Assembly (NCBI RefSeq): GCF_000153205.1
Contig: NZ_CH672427.1
Span: 358,271-410,493, forward strand
Direction of reading: 5' to 3'
Source: Nitrococcus mobilis Nb-231
GTDB taxonomy: Bacteria; Pseudomonadota; Gammaproteobacteria; Nitrococcales; Nitrococcaceae
DNA length: 52,223 bases
How positions within the stretch are numbered: the first letter of the stretch is position 1; every line of letters starts with the position of its first letter. Of the stretch, positions 44,903 through 52,223 are shown piece by piece. The position numbers and the translations under genes were made by a program. The notes beneath the pieces were generated by a model that was given only the letters and a program-made list of their open reading frames with translations, was not told the origin of the DNA and did not search any database.

Positions 44903-47900
44903 ATGGCCAAAGCAGCGCAGGCTGGCGTGGCGCCGGAAACCGTTGCAGACATTCCTCTGCAGCCCGCTTCTCAGGACATATGGGATACCAAATACCGGCT
45001 GAAGACGAAAGCGGGTCAGATCCTCGATGAGACTTTGGGTGCCACCTTCCAGCGGGTGGCCCGGGCGCTTGCCGACATCGAGCAGACCCCGGAACAGCGC
45101 GCGCAGTGGTACGAGAAATTCATCTGGGCGCTGCGCCACGGGGCTATCCCGGCCGGGCGCATCATCTCAAACGCCGGGGCTTGGGCGCACAAACCGGCCA
45201 CCTCCACCATCAATTGCACCGTCTCGGCGACCATCGAAGACTCGATGGACGATATCCTGGGTAAGGTCCATGAAGCCGGCCTGACGCTGAAGGCCGGTTG
45301 TGTTGCGGCTACCAGCCGGGTCGTCACCGAACACGGGGTGGTCAGCGCCGCGCGCGCTGTGCGCGAGCGCCACGCTCGGATGCTCTGCTATGACCGCGAG
45401 CGCAAACGCTTCGAGATGCGGCGCATCGAGCGCCATATGACCACCCACGTGCCGCGTCAGGAGAATATCGAGATCGTCTCCAACGCGGCGGCGCTCAAGA
45501 CCTCCATCCGGCACCCGGTGTTGATCTATCGACAGAACCGGCTGCGCTATGTTCGCGCCGATGAGGTCCGCCAGAGCGACGCTTTGGTCCACTATGGTTT
45601 CTCCTGGACGGCTGAGCAAACGAGCGCGTTGCAAGCGTGGCACGCGGGTGTGCGCTTGGCGCGCGGGCGTGGGGTTCGCTCGTGCTCGGCGCAGTCGCTG
45701 CCGCCTCCCCTGGTGCGGTTTCGGTTGCCCTGGGCACAGATCACTGCAACGCGGCTGTTCTTTAAGCTTCGCGCGGGCGGTCGGGATCTGATCAAACGTG
45801 ATTGGGAACTCGTAGGGGCCTTTTGGGCCCAGTCGCCGCAGATGGCCGTGGTTGACACGCCGCCGGACACACCGGCCTGGAACTATCCGATCGCGGCCTT
45901 CGAGGCGGAAGCGACGGAAGCGGCGGATGGCGATGACGGGCCGGTCGGGAAGGCACGTGGCGCCCAGTTGCCTGAATGGGTCGCCGCGCAGCCGCAAAAG
46001 TACTTCCTGCCGTTTCTCGCCGGCCTAATCGAGGCTTGCGGCACCGTAAGCGGTGAATGCGGCAGCGTCGCTCTCGTCTTGTCCAGCCCAGCGCTGGCCG
46101 AGCGGCTCATAGGGCTGCTGGGTTTGTTCGGCGTGCGCGGGGTGATCATGCCGCGCGCCCATCATGGAGGGCGTGTCTTCCAACCGGCCCGCGCTGAACC
46201 GGCACCGGACGGCGTACTGCTCAAGATCACCGACACGGCCTTTCTGGCACGCGTAGCCAGCTACATGGCGGCCGGGGGCACGCGCGAACGGATCATCGAA
46301 CATTGCAGCCAGGCTGGGCAATACGATCACTACGTGCTGCCGGGCGAGCTCGCCGAGGCACTGGAGCGCAAGGACGCGGTGCTGAACCGCACGGAGCGCC
46401 AGGCGCTCGGCTTCTATCATGGTTATCATCGTCGGGCCGTGGTCAGCCGGATCTGGTTGGAGCGCTGGAGCGCGTGCTTCCCCGAGCTGGGTGCGCTGAT
46501 CGCCTTTGCCCGCACCCTGCGCCCCGTCGACGCCATCCGGCGCGGGCTGGACATTGCCGAGACCTTCTACGATTTTACGGTCGAAAAGCACAGCAACTAT
46601 CTGGCCGGCGAAAACGGTCTAATGGTGATCCACAACTGCGGTATCGGTTACGAATTCTCCACCCTGCGGCCGAAGGGCGCCTATGTCTGCGGGGCCGGGG
46701 CCTACACCTCGGGGCCGCTGTCGTTCATGGACATCTACGACAAGATGTGCTTCACGGTGTCCTCTGCCGGTGGGCGGCGCGGGGCGCAGATGGCTACCTT
46801 CGATGTTGGGCATCCGGATGTGCTCGATTTTATCCGCGCCAAGCGCGAAGCCGGCCGGCTGCGGCAATTCAATCTCTCGCTGCTGATCACCGATGAGTTC
46901 ATGAAGGCCGTAGAGCGCGGCACCGACTGGCCGCTCGCCTTCCCGTTGAGCGCGCAGGAGGCGTCGGTCGACGGCATCGACCTCGATGACCCCGAGCAGG
47001 TGGTCTGGCGTGAGTGGCCGAGCCCGCAAACTTATGTGACGCGCAAGGACGGCTTGGTCGCCTGCCGAATCTTTCGCCGGATCAAGGCCCAGCGTATCTG
47101 GGACATGATCATGACGGCCACCTACGACTACGCCGAGCCGGGCTTCATCCTGATCGACCGGGTCAACGAGCTGAACAACAATTGGTTTTGCGAGGAGATC
47201 CGCGCGACCAACCCGTGCGTGACGGCCGATACCCGGCTCCATACCCAGCATGGGCTGGTGCCGATCGGTGAGCTGCAGGCAGCCGGCGTGCCGATCGAGG
47301 CCACGGTGGACAAGCGCGCCCTCGGTGCGGGGCGCGGTACGGTGGCTCGGGCGGCGAAACCGGCCTTCATGACGGCACGGCAGGCCGATGTCTATCGCGT
47401 GGTCACCGAGGATGGCTACGAGATCAAGGCCACCGAGTGGCACGATTTCTACACCGAGCGCGGCAAGATCAAGCTGCGCGATCTCAAGGCGGGGGATCGC
47501 CTGCTGGTGCAGTCCGGCAGGGGCCAGTTCGGCGTCGAGGGCTCACTCGAGCTCGGCAAGCTGCTCGGACTTATAACCGGCGATGGTCATTTCACCAACC
47601 GCGGCAGTGGCAAAGAAGCCGTGGTGATCAACTTTTGGGGGCAGGAGCGCTCGTTGGCCGATGCCGTGGCCGGCTATGTGAACAGCTTGATTGCCGAGGT
47701 GGCTGTCACCGAGCGGCACTATCGAGTAGCCGCCGTCGCGGTGCCGCAGCGCCAGCAGGTATTTATCCGCTCTATCCTGCTCGCCCGCGTGCTCGCACAC
47801 TATGGGTTCACCCGCCACAGCAAGCTGCGCGTGCCCGAGGTCATTTGGCGCGGCTCGCAGGAATGCGTCAAGGCCTACCTGCAGGGGCTGTTCCAGACCG

Positions 47901-49516
47901 ACGGCACCGTCAACATCTCCAGCAAGAGCCTGAGTTGCTCGATCCGGCTGGCGTCCAGCCACCCGAGCCTGCTCAAGGACGTGCAGATGCTGTTGGCGAA
48001 CTTCGGTGTGTTCTGCCGCCTCCGGGCGCGCCGCAAAGCCGGCTCCCGGAGGCTGCCCGACGGTCGCGGCGGCAGCCGGGAGTACGAGTGCCGCGCCGAC
48101 CATGAGCTGATCATCGATGGCGAGTCCCGCGAGGTCTTCATGCGGGAGATCGGCTTCCTGCTCGACTACAAGAACGCGCGTTACCGCCAATGGAGCAAGG
48201 GACGGGTTCTGCGCAAAACGCAGCGCTTTGCCAGCCGTATTGCTTCCATCACCTACGCGGGCCGCGAGCCGGTCTATGACACAACGCAATCGGACAAAAA
48301 TACAGTTATTTTCAATGGCTTGGTGACAGGGCAATGCGGCGAGCAACCTCTCCCGGAGTTCGGTGCCTGCCTTTTAGGCTCGGTCAATCTCACCAAGTTC
48401 GTCCGTGAGCCGTTTACCGAGCGGGCCTGGTTCGATTGGGAGGAGTACCGCCGGGTGGTCGCAATCTTCACCCGCATGCTCGACAACGTGGTGGAGATCA
48501 ACGGTCTGCCGCTCGAGCGTCAGCGTGAGGAAATCCTGCGCAAGCGCCGCCACGGCATGGGCTTTCTCGGGCTCGGCTCGGCGCTCACCATGCTGCGCAT
48601 GCAATACGGTGCGCCGGACTCGCTCGCTTTCACCGAGCGCGCCGCCAAGGAGATGGCGCTGGCCGGCTGGCGTGCCGGTCTCGAACTCGCCGAAGAAAAG
48701 GGGCCCGCGCCGATCATGGACGAGGAGTTCACGCTGACCGAGGCGCTGCTCGCCAAACGCCCGGAGATGCGAAAGGACGGCTACCGGGTGGGTCAGAAGG
48801 TCAAGGGCCGGGTGCTCTGGGCACGCTACAGCCGCTACATGCAGCGCATCGCCGAGGCGGACCCGGAGCTCGTCGAGCGGCTCGCGGAGCAGGGCGCGCG
48901 GTTTACCCACCACAGCTCCATCGCGCCGACCGGGACCATCTCGCTCTCGCTCGCCAACAACGCCTCCAACGGCATCGAGCCGAGCTTTGCGCACCACTAT
49001 TTCCGTAACGTGATCCGAGCGGGGCGCAAGTCGAAGGAGAAAATCGATGTCTACTCCTTCGAGCTGCTGGCGTACCGCCACTTCGTCGATCCGCAGGCCC
49101 TGCCGAGCATGGACCCCCAAACCCGCAACCTGCCTGATTACTTCATCACCGCGGATGACATCACCCCGCAGCAGCACGTGGACATTCAGGCCGCGGCGCA
49201 GAAGTGGATCGATTCCAGCATCTCTAAGACCGCCAATGTGCCCACGGATTACCCCTACGAGGACTTCAAGGGCATCTATCGCTACGCCTATCAGCAGGGG
49301 CTCAAGGGCTGCACGACGTTCCGCTTCAACCCGGAGGCCTTCCAGGGTGTGTTGGTCAAGGAGCAGGATCTAGCGAGCACGACCTATCGCTTCCAGCTCG
49401 AAGACGGGCAGGTGATCGAGGCCAAAGGCGGCGATGAGATCGAATACGACGGCGAGATCCACACCGCCGCCAATCTCTACGATGCGCTGAAGGAAGGCTA
49501 CTACGGCAAGTGGTAA
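44903..49516 (+). CDS. nrdJ: class II (B12-dependent) ribonucleotide reductase NrdJa with two inteins
   Basis: 1537-residue precursor; after removal of both inteins about 718 residues remain, the size of Pseudomonas NrdJa. Reduces ribonucleoside di- or triphosphates using adenosylcobalamin, without oxygen need. Exteins: STINCTVSATIEDSMDDI (first redox Cys), KAG|CGIGYEFSTLRP, ATNP|CGEQPLPEFGACL (thiyl-radical Cys and catalytic Glu), and TGTISLSLANNASNGIEP. The inteins interrupt at the two bars, both before Cys. ATG 44903 is preferred because AAGGAG lies ten bases upstream; ATG 44894 is too close to it. NrdJb follows after 80 bases. Activity depends on two correct splicing events. Confidence 0.96.
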   Translation: MAKAAQAGVAPETVADIPLQPASQDIWDTKYRLKTKAGQILDETLGATFQRVARALADIEQTPEQRAQWYEKFIWALRHGAIPAGRIISNAGAWAHKPATSTINCTVSATIEDSMDDILGKVHEAGLTLKAGCVAATSRVVTEHGVVSAARAVRERHARMLCYDRERKRFEMRRIERHMTTHVPRQENIEIVSNAAALKTSIRHPVLIYRQNRLRYVRADEVRQSDALVHYGFSWTAEQTSALQAWHAGVRLARGRGVRSCSAQSLPPPLVRFRLPWAQITATRLFFKLRAGGRDLIKRDWELVGAFWAQSPQMAVVDTPPDTPAWNYPIAAFEAEATEAADGDDGPVGKARGAQLPEWVAAQPQKYFLPFLAGLIEACGTVSGECGSVALVLSSPALAERLIGLLGLFGVRGVIMPRAHHGGRVFQPARAEPAPDGVLLKITDTAFLARVASYMAAGGTRERIIEHCSQAGQYDHYVLPGELAEALERKDAVLNRTERQALGFYHGYHRRAVVSRIWLERWSACFPELGALIAFARTLRPVDAIRRGLDIAETFYDFTVEKHSNYLAGENGLMVIHNCGIGYEFSTLRPKGAYVCGAGAYTSGPLSFMDIYDKMCFTVSSAGGRRGAQMATFDVGHPDVLDFIRAKREAGRLRQFNLSLLITDEFMKAVERGTDWPLAFPLSAQEASVDGIDLDDPEQVVWREWPSPQTYVTRKDGLVACRIFRRIKAQRIWDMIMTATYDYAEPGFILIDRVNELNNNWFCEEIRATNPCVTADTRLHTQHGLVPIGELQAAGVPIEATVDKRALGAGRGTVARAAKPAFMTARQADVYRVVTEDGYEIKATEWHDFYTERGKIKLRDLKAGDRLLVQSGRGQFGVEGSLELGKLLGLITGDGHFTNRGSGKEAVVINFWGQERSLADAVAGYVNSLIAEVAVTERHYRVAAVAVPQRQQVFIRSILLARVLAHYGFTRHSKLRVPEVIWRGSQECVKAYLQGLFQTDGTVNISSKSLSCSIRLASSHPSLLKDVQMLLANFGVFCRLRARRKAGSRRLPDGRGGSREYECRADHELIIDGESREVFMREIGFLLDYKNARYRQWSKGRVLRKTQRFASRIASITYAGREPVYDTTQSDKNTVIFNGLVTGQCGEQPLPEFGACLLGSVNLTKFVREPFTERAWFDWEEYRRVVAIFTRMLDNVVEINGLPLERQREEILRKRRHGMGFLGLGSALTMLRMQYGAPDSLAFTERAAKEMALAGWRAGLELAEEKGPAPIMDEEFTLTEALLAKRPEMRKDGYRVGQKVKGRVLWARYSRYMQRIAEADPELVERLAEQGARFTHHSSIAPTGTISLSLANNASNGIEPSFAHHYFRNVIRAGRKSKEKIDVYSFELLAYRHFVDPQALPSMDPQTRNLPDYFITADDITPQQHVDIQAAAQKWIDSSISKTANVPTDYPYEDFKGIYRYAYQQGLKGCTTFRFNPEAFQGVLVKEQDLASTTYRFQLEDGQVIEAKGGDEIEYDGEIHTAANLYDALKEGYYGKW
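45299..46636 (+). mobile_element. intein 1 in NrdJa, endonuclease decayed
   Basis: 446 residues (Cys133-Asn578 of the precursor). Block A: CVAATSRVVTEHGVVSA; block B: SIRHPVL (SxxH); blocks F/G: YDFTVEKHSNYLAGENG and VIHN, then Cys+1. All splicing residues (Cys1, His, penultimate His, terminal Asn, Cys+1) are present. FLAGLIEACGTVS near residue 370 is the relic of a LAGLIDADG motif: the D-x-D positions became E and C. A second motif (ALGFYHGYHRR) also lacks the acidic residue. It should splice but not cut DNA. Confidence 0.93.
47216..48334 (+). mobile_element. intein 2 in NrdJa with intact-looking LAGLIDADG endonuclease
   Basis: 373 residues (Cys772-Gln1144). Block A: CVTADTRLHTQHGLVPI; block B: KATEWHDFYT (TxxH). 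LAGLIDADG motifs LLGLITGDGHF (about residue 887) and LQGLFQTDGTVN (about 992) keep both acidic residues, so homing activity is possible. The C-terminus is VYDTTQSDKNTVIFNG then LVTGQ before Cys+1: the terminal residue is Gln and the penultimate Gly, instead of His-Asn. Some other ribonucleotide-reductase inteins also end in Gln. The insertion separates NP from the catalytic Cys of NPCGE. Confidence 0.93.
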
Positions 49517-49596
49517 TCGCAGTGGCTCCTTGACTGCACCCGGTTTCGGGAATGTAAGCCGACTCTGCAATCGACAGCGAAGCGAGTAACCCGACG

Positions 49597-50301
49597 ATGG
49601 CGATCAAAATCGACAGTAAGATCATCGACTACGATGTCGCCAAGGCCGACGCCGAGCGAACCCAAGGGTCGGGCGGTGACATCGAACAGATGCACGAGAA
49701 GATCCAGCGCCCGGAAGCGCTGGTGGGGCGGACCTACAAGATCAAGACTCCGCTCTCCGAGCACGCCCTCTACGTCACGATCAACGACGTGGTGCTGAAT
49801 CCGGGAACACCGCACGAGGTGCGTCGGCCCTTCGAGATCTTCATCAACTCGAAGAACATGGATCACTTCCAGTGGATCGTGGCGCTGACCCGGATCGTCT
49901 CGGCGGTATTCCGCAAGGGCGGCGACTGCACCTTCCTGGTGGAAGAACTGCGCTCGGTGTTCGACCCGCGCGGCGGCTACTTCAAGCGCGGCGGCCGGTT
50001 CATGCCCTCGCTGGTGGCCGAGATCGGCGATGTCATCGAGCAGCACCTCAAAAGCATCGGCCTGCTCGACGAGAACACCCTGGATGCGCACCAGCAGGCC
50101 TTCGTCCAAGCCAAGCGCGCGGAGTTCGACTCCCGCCAGGCGCCGGTGAGCCAAGTGGCCGCCGACTGCGAGGACAGCGCCAACGGCGAGAGCCCGTATC
50201 CGGAGAGCGCCGTCCTGTGCCCCCGCTGCCACACCAAAGCCATGGTCCAGATGGAAGGGTGTCTGACTTGTCTTAGCTGTGGGGAGAGTAAGTGTTCATA
50301 A
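49597..50301 (+). CDS. class II ribonucleotide reductase C-terminal subunit NrdJb
   Basis: 234 residues. Matches the second part of split class II reductases. A TSCPD-like domain (HEVRRPFEIFINSKNMDHF, ALTRIVSAVFRKGGDC) is followed by a linker and a C-terminal Cys-rich tail (LCPRC, CLTCLSC, SKC) that passes electrons to the active site and may bind a metal. It is co-directional with nrdJa after 80 bases and surely its partner. No intein is present in it. Confidence 0.93.
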   Translation: MAIKIDSKIIDYDVAKADAERTQGSGGDIEQMHEKIQRPEALVGRTYKIKTPLSEHALYVTINDVVLNPGTPHEVRRPFEIFINSKNMDHFQWIVALTRIVSAVFRKGGDCTFLVEELRSVFDPRGGYFKRGGRFMPSLVAEIGDVIEQHLKSIGLLDENTLDAHQQAFVQAKRAEFDSRQAPVSQVAADCEDSANGESPYPESAVLCPRCHTKAMVQMEGCLTCLSCGESKCS

Positions 50302-50335
50302 AGCGGATAGTGATAGAGGTATGTACCTGACATGT

Positions 50336-50557
50336 ACCGAACGGAGTTGGCGATGAGCGCGGAAAGCGCGAGATTAGGCACCAAGGCTGACCGGGGCACT
50401 CAACAAGCGGAGGGACGGGCTTGATGCCTAATCTCGCGCTCCTTTCGTTCGATTCAGTGCCGGCGCGAAGCACCGCCGAACTGGCGATCGAGTTCCCCAT
50501 ACGCTGGGGCATTGAGCCCCGACGCACGGGGACCGCTCATCGCCAACACCGTTAGAT
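50336..50557. repeat. nested inverted-repeat region at the left edge of the cassette
   Basis: Two perfect inverted pairs are nested: GTTGGCGATGAGCG (50346-50359) with its complement at 50534-50547, and AGCGCGAGATTAGGCA (50365-50380) with its complement at 50425-50440. The outer ends read ACCGAAC (50336-50342) and GTTAGAT (50551-50557), like the outer core sites of an attC but further apart than usual (222 bases). The right arm carries about 95 extra bases with two small hairpins (CCCCA/TGGGG, CCCCG/CGGGG). It could be an oversized or rearranged recombination site; this is inference. Confidence 0.55.
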
Positions 50558-52215
50558 GCCGCGTGGGGGTATAGGGGTAGGACACGATGAAAATAAAAGC
50601 CATAACCGTGAACCGGTTCCGTGGCTATTCAAGCCCAGTCACGGTAGATGTTGATGATCTGCTCGTTCTGGTTGGCCGTAACGACATTGGGAAGTCAACG
50701 ATTCTTGAAGCATTGGATATCTTCTTTAATGAGGGTAAGGGCTGCGTCAAGATCGACAAAGACGACATAAATAAAGATTGTCTTGCTCAGGGCCAGGACT
50801 GCATTGAGATTGGCGTTGAGTTTACTGATCTGCCCGCAAACATCGTGATTGACGCCACGAACCAGACGACACTGCAGGAAGAATACTTGCTTACGTCAGC
50901 GGGAACCCTGTATGTCGTCAAGAGATACCCAAATGCCGGGAAAGAAAAGGTATTTATCAGGGCTAATCACCCCGCAAATGCAGAATGTGCTGACTTGCTT
51001 CTGAAGAAGAATGCTGACCTTAAGAGGATATTGGACGCTGGTGGCTTCGATTGCTCGGATAAGACAAAGAATGCTGAGCTACGTAAGGCTATCTGGCTTG
51101 GTCAGGCAAATTTACAGTTAGGCGACTGCGAAATTGAAGTTGCTAAGATTGACGCCAAGAGCATTTGGGAACAGCTCAAGGCATATATGCCGCTGTACAC
51201 GCTGTTCCAGTCGGATCGAAAAAATAGCGATTCTGATGATGAAGTTCAGGATCCAATGCGAATTGCCGTCAGAGAAATTCTCGGTGATCCACAGATTCAA
51301 GCAGACTTGACGCAGGTCACGGACACAGTCAAGGCCCGTCTGGATCAGGTAGCCCAGAGAACCCTACAGAAGCTTGGAGAAATGAACCCGGCCATTGCCA
51401 ATTCGCTCGATCCTCAAATTCCAGATTTTGCCAGTCTGAAATGGCCGGATGTCTTCAAGAATGTCTCTATTACCGGTGATGATGAAATCCCCATCAATAA
51501 GAGAGGAAGCGGAGTAAAGCGCCTCGTTCTAATCAGTTTCTTCCGGGCAGAAGCAGAGAGAAGACAAAATGAGGCAAATTTGCCCGACATCGTATATGCC
51601 ATCGAAGAACCCGAAACCTCTCAGCACCCAGAACATCAGCGTGCTTTGACCGACGCGCTGATCGCCTTGTCTGAGGCCCAGAACACCCAGGTGTTGCTTA
51701 CAACGCACAGTCCCGAAATCGTCAAGCGTCTAAAGTTTGAAAACATCATTTTGGTTTCTGATCAAACGCCGGATCGAGTCTCACCGGTGCTTGAGCACGA
51801 GCTTCCTTACCCGAGTCTGAATGAGGTGAATTTTTCGGCGTTTGGAGAAGCTTCCTACGAATATCACAATGAGCTTTACGGGTTCATTGAGGCAGAAGGA
51901 CGCTTGGCTGACTATAAAGTGGGTAAACTACAGCGACAGTACATCCGTCTTCGCAAAGATGGTTCTACGGTGCCACAGCAGGTCATTCTTACAGAGTACA
52001 TTCGCCATCAAATTCACCATCCAGAGAACGAGCACAATGCATTGTTTACCGCCGATGAACTCACAGAATCCATTGAGGCTATGCGGCAGTTTCTCCAGGT
52101 TTGAGGCGTTGGGAGAGGCGGCATCTAACTAATCGCTGCAGGTGACGTTTGACCCGCCACCCACTTTTGCTACCGCAAAAGCGGCTGTCGCCTCAAACGC
52201 ACCTGAGCTCAGGCG
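50552..52215 (+). mobile_element. candidate integron gene cassette
   Basis: The segment begins after the G of a GTTAGAT core (50551-50557) and ends at the G of a GTTCGGT core (52215-52221), with an attC-like hairpin at its 3' end and one ORF in the sense direction filling it. This is the layout of a gene cassette. Composition is visibly AT-richer than the flanking nrdJ genes. No integrase or attI is seen upstream, so it may be a lone or displaced cassette, or the first of an array continuing beyond the window. Confidence 0.65.
50587..52104 (+). CDS. OLD/SMC-like AAA ATPase, putative phage defence
   Basis: 505 residues. ABC-type ATPase of the RecF/OLD group: Walker A GRNDIGKSTILEAL (about residue 30), signature region NKRGSGVKRLVLI, Walker B IVYAIEEPETSQHPEH and switch TTHSPEIV. 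The TOPRIM nuclease domain of true OLD proteins is missing. Instead the C-terminus has EYHNELYGFIEAEG and EYIRHQIHHPENEHN, a module I remember from ATPases in defence loci; its function is not established. It fills a putative integron cassette, a common home for anti-phage genes. Defence role is inference. Confidence 0.8.
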   Translation: MKIKAITVNRFRGYSSPVTVDVDDLLVLVGRNDIGKSTILEALDIFFNEGKGCVKIDKDDINKDCLAQGQDCIEIGVEFTDLPANIVIDATNQTTLQEEYLLTSAGTLYVVKRYPNAGKEKVFIRANHPANAECADLLLKKNADLKRILDAGGFDCSDKTKNAELRKAIWLGQANLQLGDCEIEVAKIDAKSIWEQLKAYMPLYTLFQSDRKNSDSDDEVQDPMRIAVREILGDPQIQADLTQVTDTVKARLDQVAQRTLQKLGEMNPAIANSLDPQIPDFASLKWPDVFKNVSITGDDEIPINKRGSGVKRLVLISFFRAEAERRQNEANLPDIVYAIEEPETSQHPEHQRALTDALIALSEAQNTQVLLTTHSPEIVKRLKFENIILVSDQTPDRVSPVLEHELPYPSLNEVNFSAFGEASYEYHNELYGFIEAEGRLADYKVGKLQRQYIRLRKDGSTVPQQVILTEYIRHQIHHPENEHNALFTADELTESIEAMRQFLQV

Positions 52216-52221
52216 TTCGGT
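52122..52221. repeat. attC-like recombination site
   Basis: Left outer core ATCTAAC (52123-52129, fits RYYYAAC) and right core GTTCGGT (52215-52221, one mismatch to GTTRRRY). Inside, GCTGCAGGTGACGTTTGA (52135-52152) pairs with TCAAACGCACCTGAGC (52193-52208) leaving two unpaired bases, the extrahelical bases that set attC strand choice. The tip is CTTTTGC-TACC-GCAAAAG (52164-52181). Size of about 100 bases is normal for attC. The site begins 18 bases after the ATPase stop codon. Confidence 0.75.
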
Positions 52222-52223
52222 GA

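Noticed and set aside
1-52223. CRISPR arrays, rRNA or tRNA genes
   Set aside because: No regularly spaced repeats, rRNA blocks or cloverleaf candidates were seen on either strand.

Overview
The window reads as chromosomal DNA of a GC-rich gammaproteobacterium. Supporting this are a minCDE cluster of the proteobacterial type, a gloB / methyltransferase / rnhA / dnaQ neighbourhood, lipoproteins with standard lipoboxes, TonB-type outer-membrane receptors, PAPS-type CysH, and a split class II ribonucleotide reductase (NrdJa + NrdJb) as known from Pseudomonas. Placement near the Chromatiales/Ectothiorhodospiraceae is only a guess. No tRNA, rRNA or CRISPR array was seen.

Layout. 1-1000: AT-rich accessory patch with a small lipoprotein gene and a decayed fragment of an integron-type integrase. 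1015-5864: Bcr/CflA efflux pump and a complete dTDP-L-rhamnose operon (rfbBACD). 6091-8480: small His-containing membrane protein and a ZnuD-like TonB receptor. 8659-10690: accessory patch with an aerolysin-like pore-forming protein, a C-terminal remnant of a YhaN-type ATPase, and a small peptide gene with a double-glycine-type leader behind a near-consensus sigma-54 promoter. 11053-14294: cyclophilin, rhodanese, hemerythrin, PEBP-like protein and an SDR. 14734-21866: polysaccharide 4,6-dehydratase, FdhF/YdeP-type molybdoprotein with FdhD, GalE and an O6-alkylguanine methyltransferase. 21970-25964: htpG (sigma-32 promoter) and minCDE. 26026-32221: MltD, GloB, methyltransferase, RNase HI, DnaQ, HAD phosphatase and a CinA-domain protein. 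32493-36841: arylsulfatase, the C-terminal stump of an outer-membrane barrel, a glycine-zipper protein and a DUF4410-type lipoprotein. 37348-44675: NadA, cardiolipin synthase, a TerB-like protein, an unrecognised protein, an SDR, CysH and a patatin.

44903-50301 holds the most striking gene: NrdJa carries two in-frame inteins (446 and 373 residues), one with a decayed and one with an apparently intact LAGLIDADG endonuclease. The second sits immediately before the NPCGE cysteine that forms the catalytic thiyl radical. A dyad resembling paired NrdR boxes overlaps its promoter. NrdJb follows.

50336-52223: a nested inverted-repeat region, then a lone AT-richer gene for an OLD/SMC-like ATPase framed like an integron gene cassette (GTTAGAT core at 50551 and an attC-like hairpin at 52122-52221). 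Together with the integrase fragment near base 540, this points to past integron activity in the lineage, but no functional integrase lies in the window.
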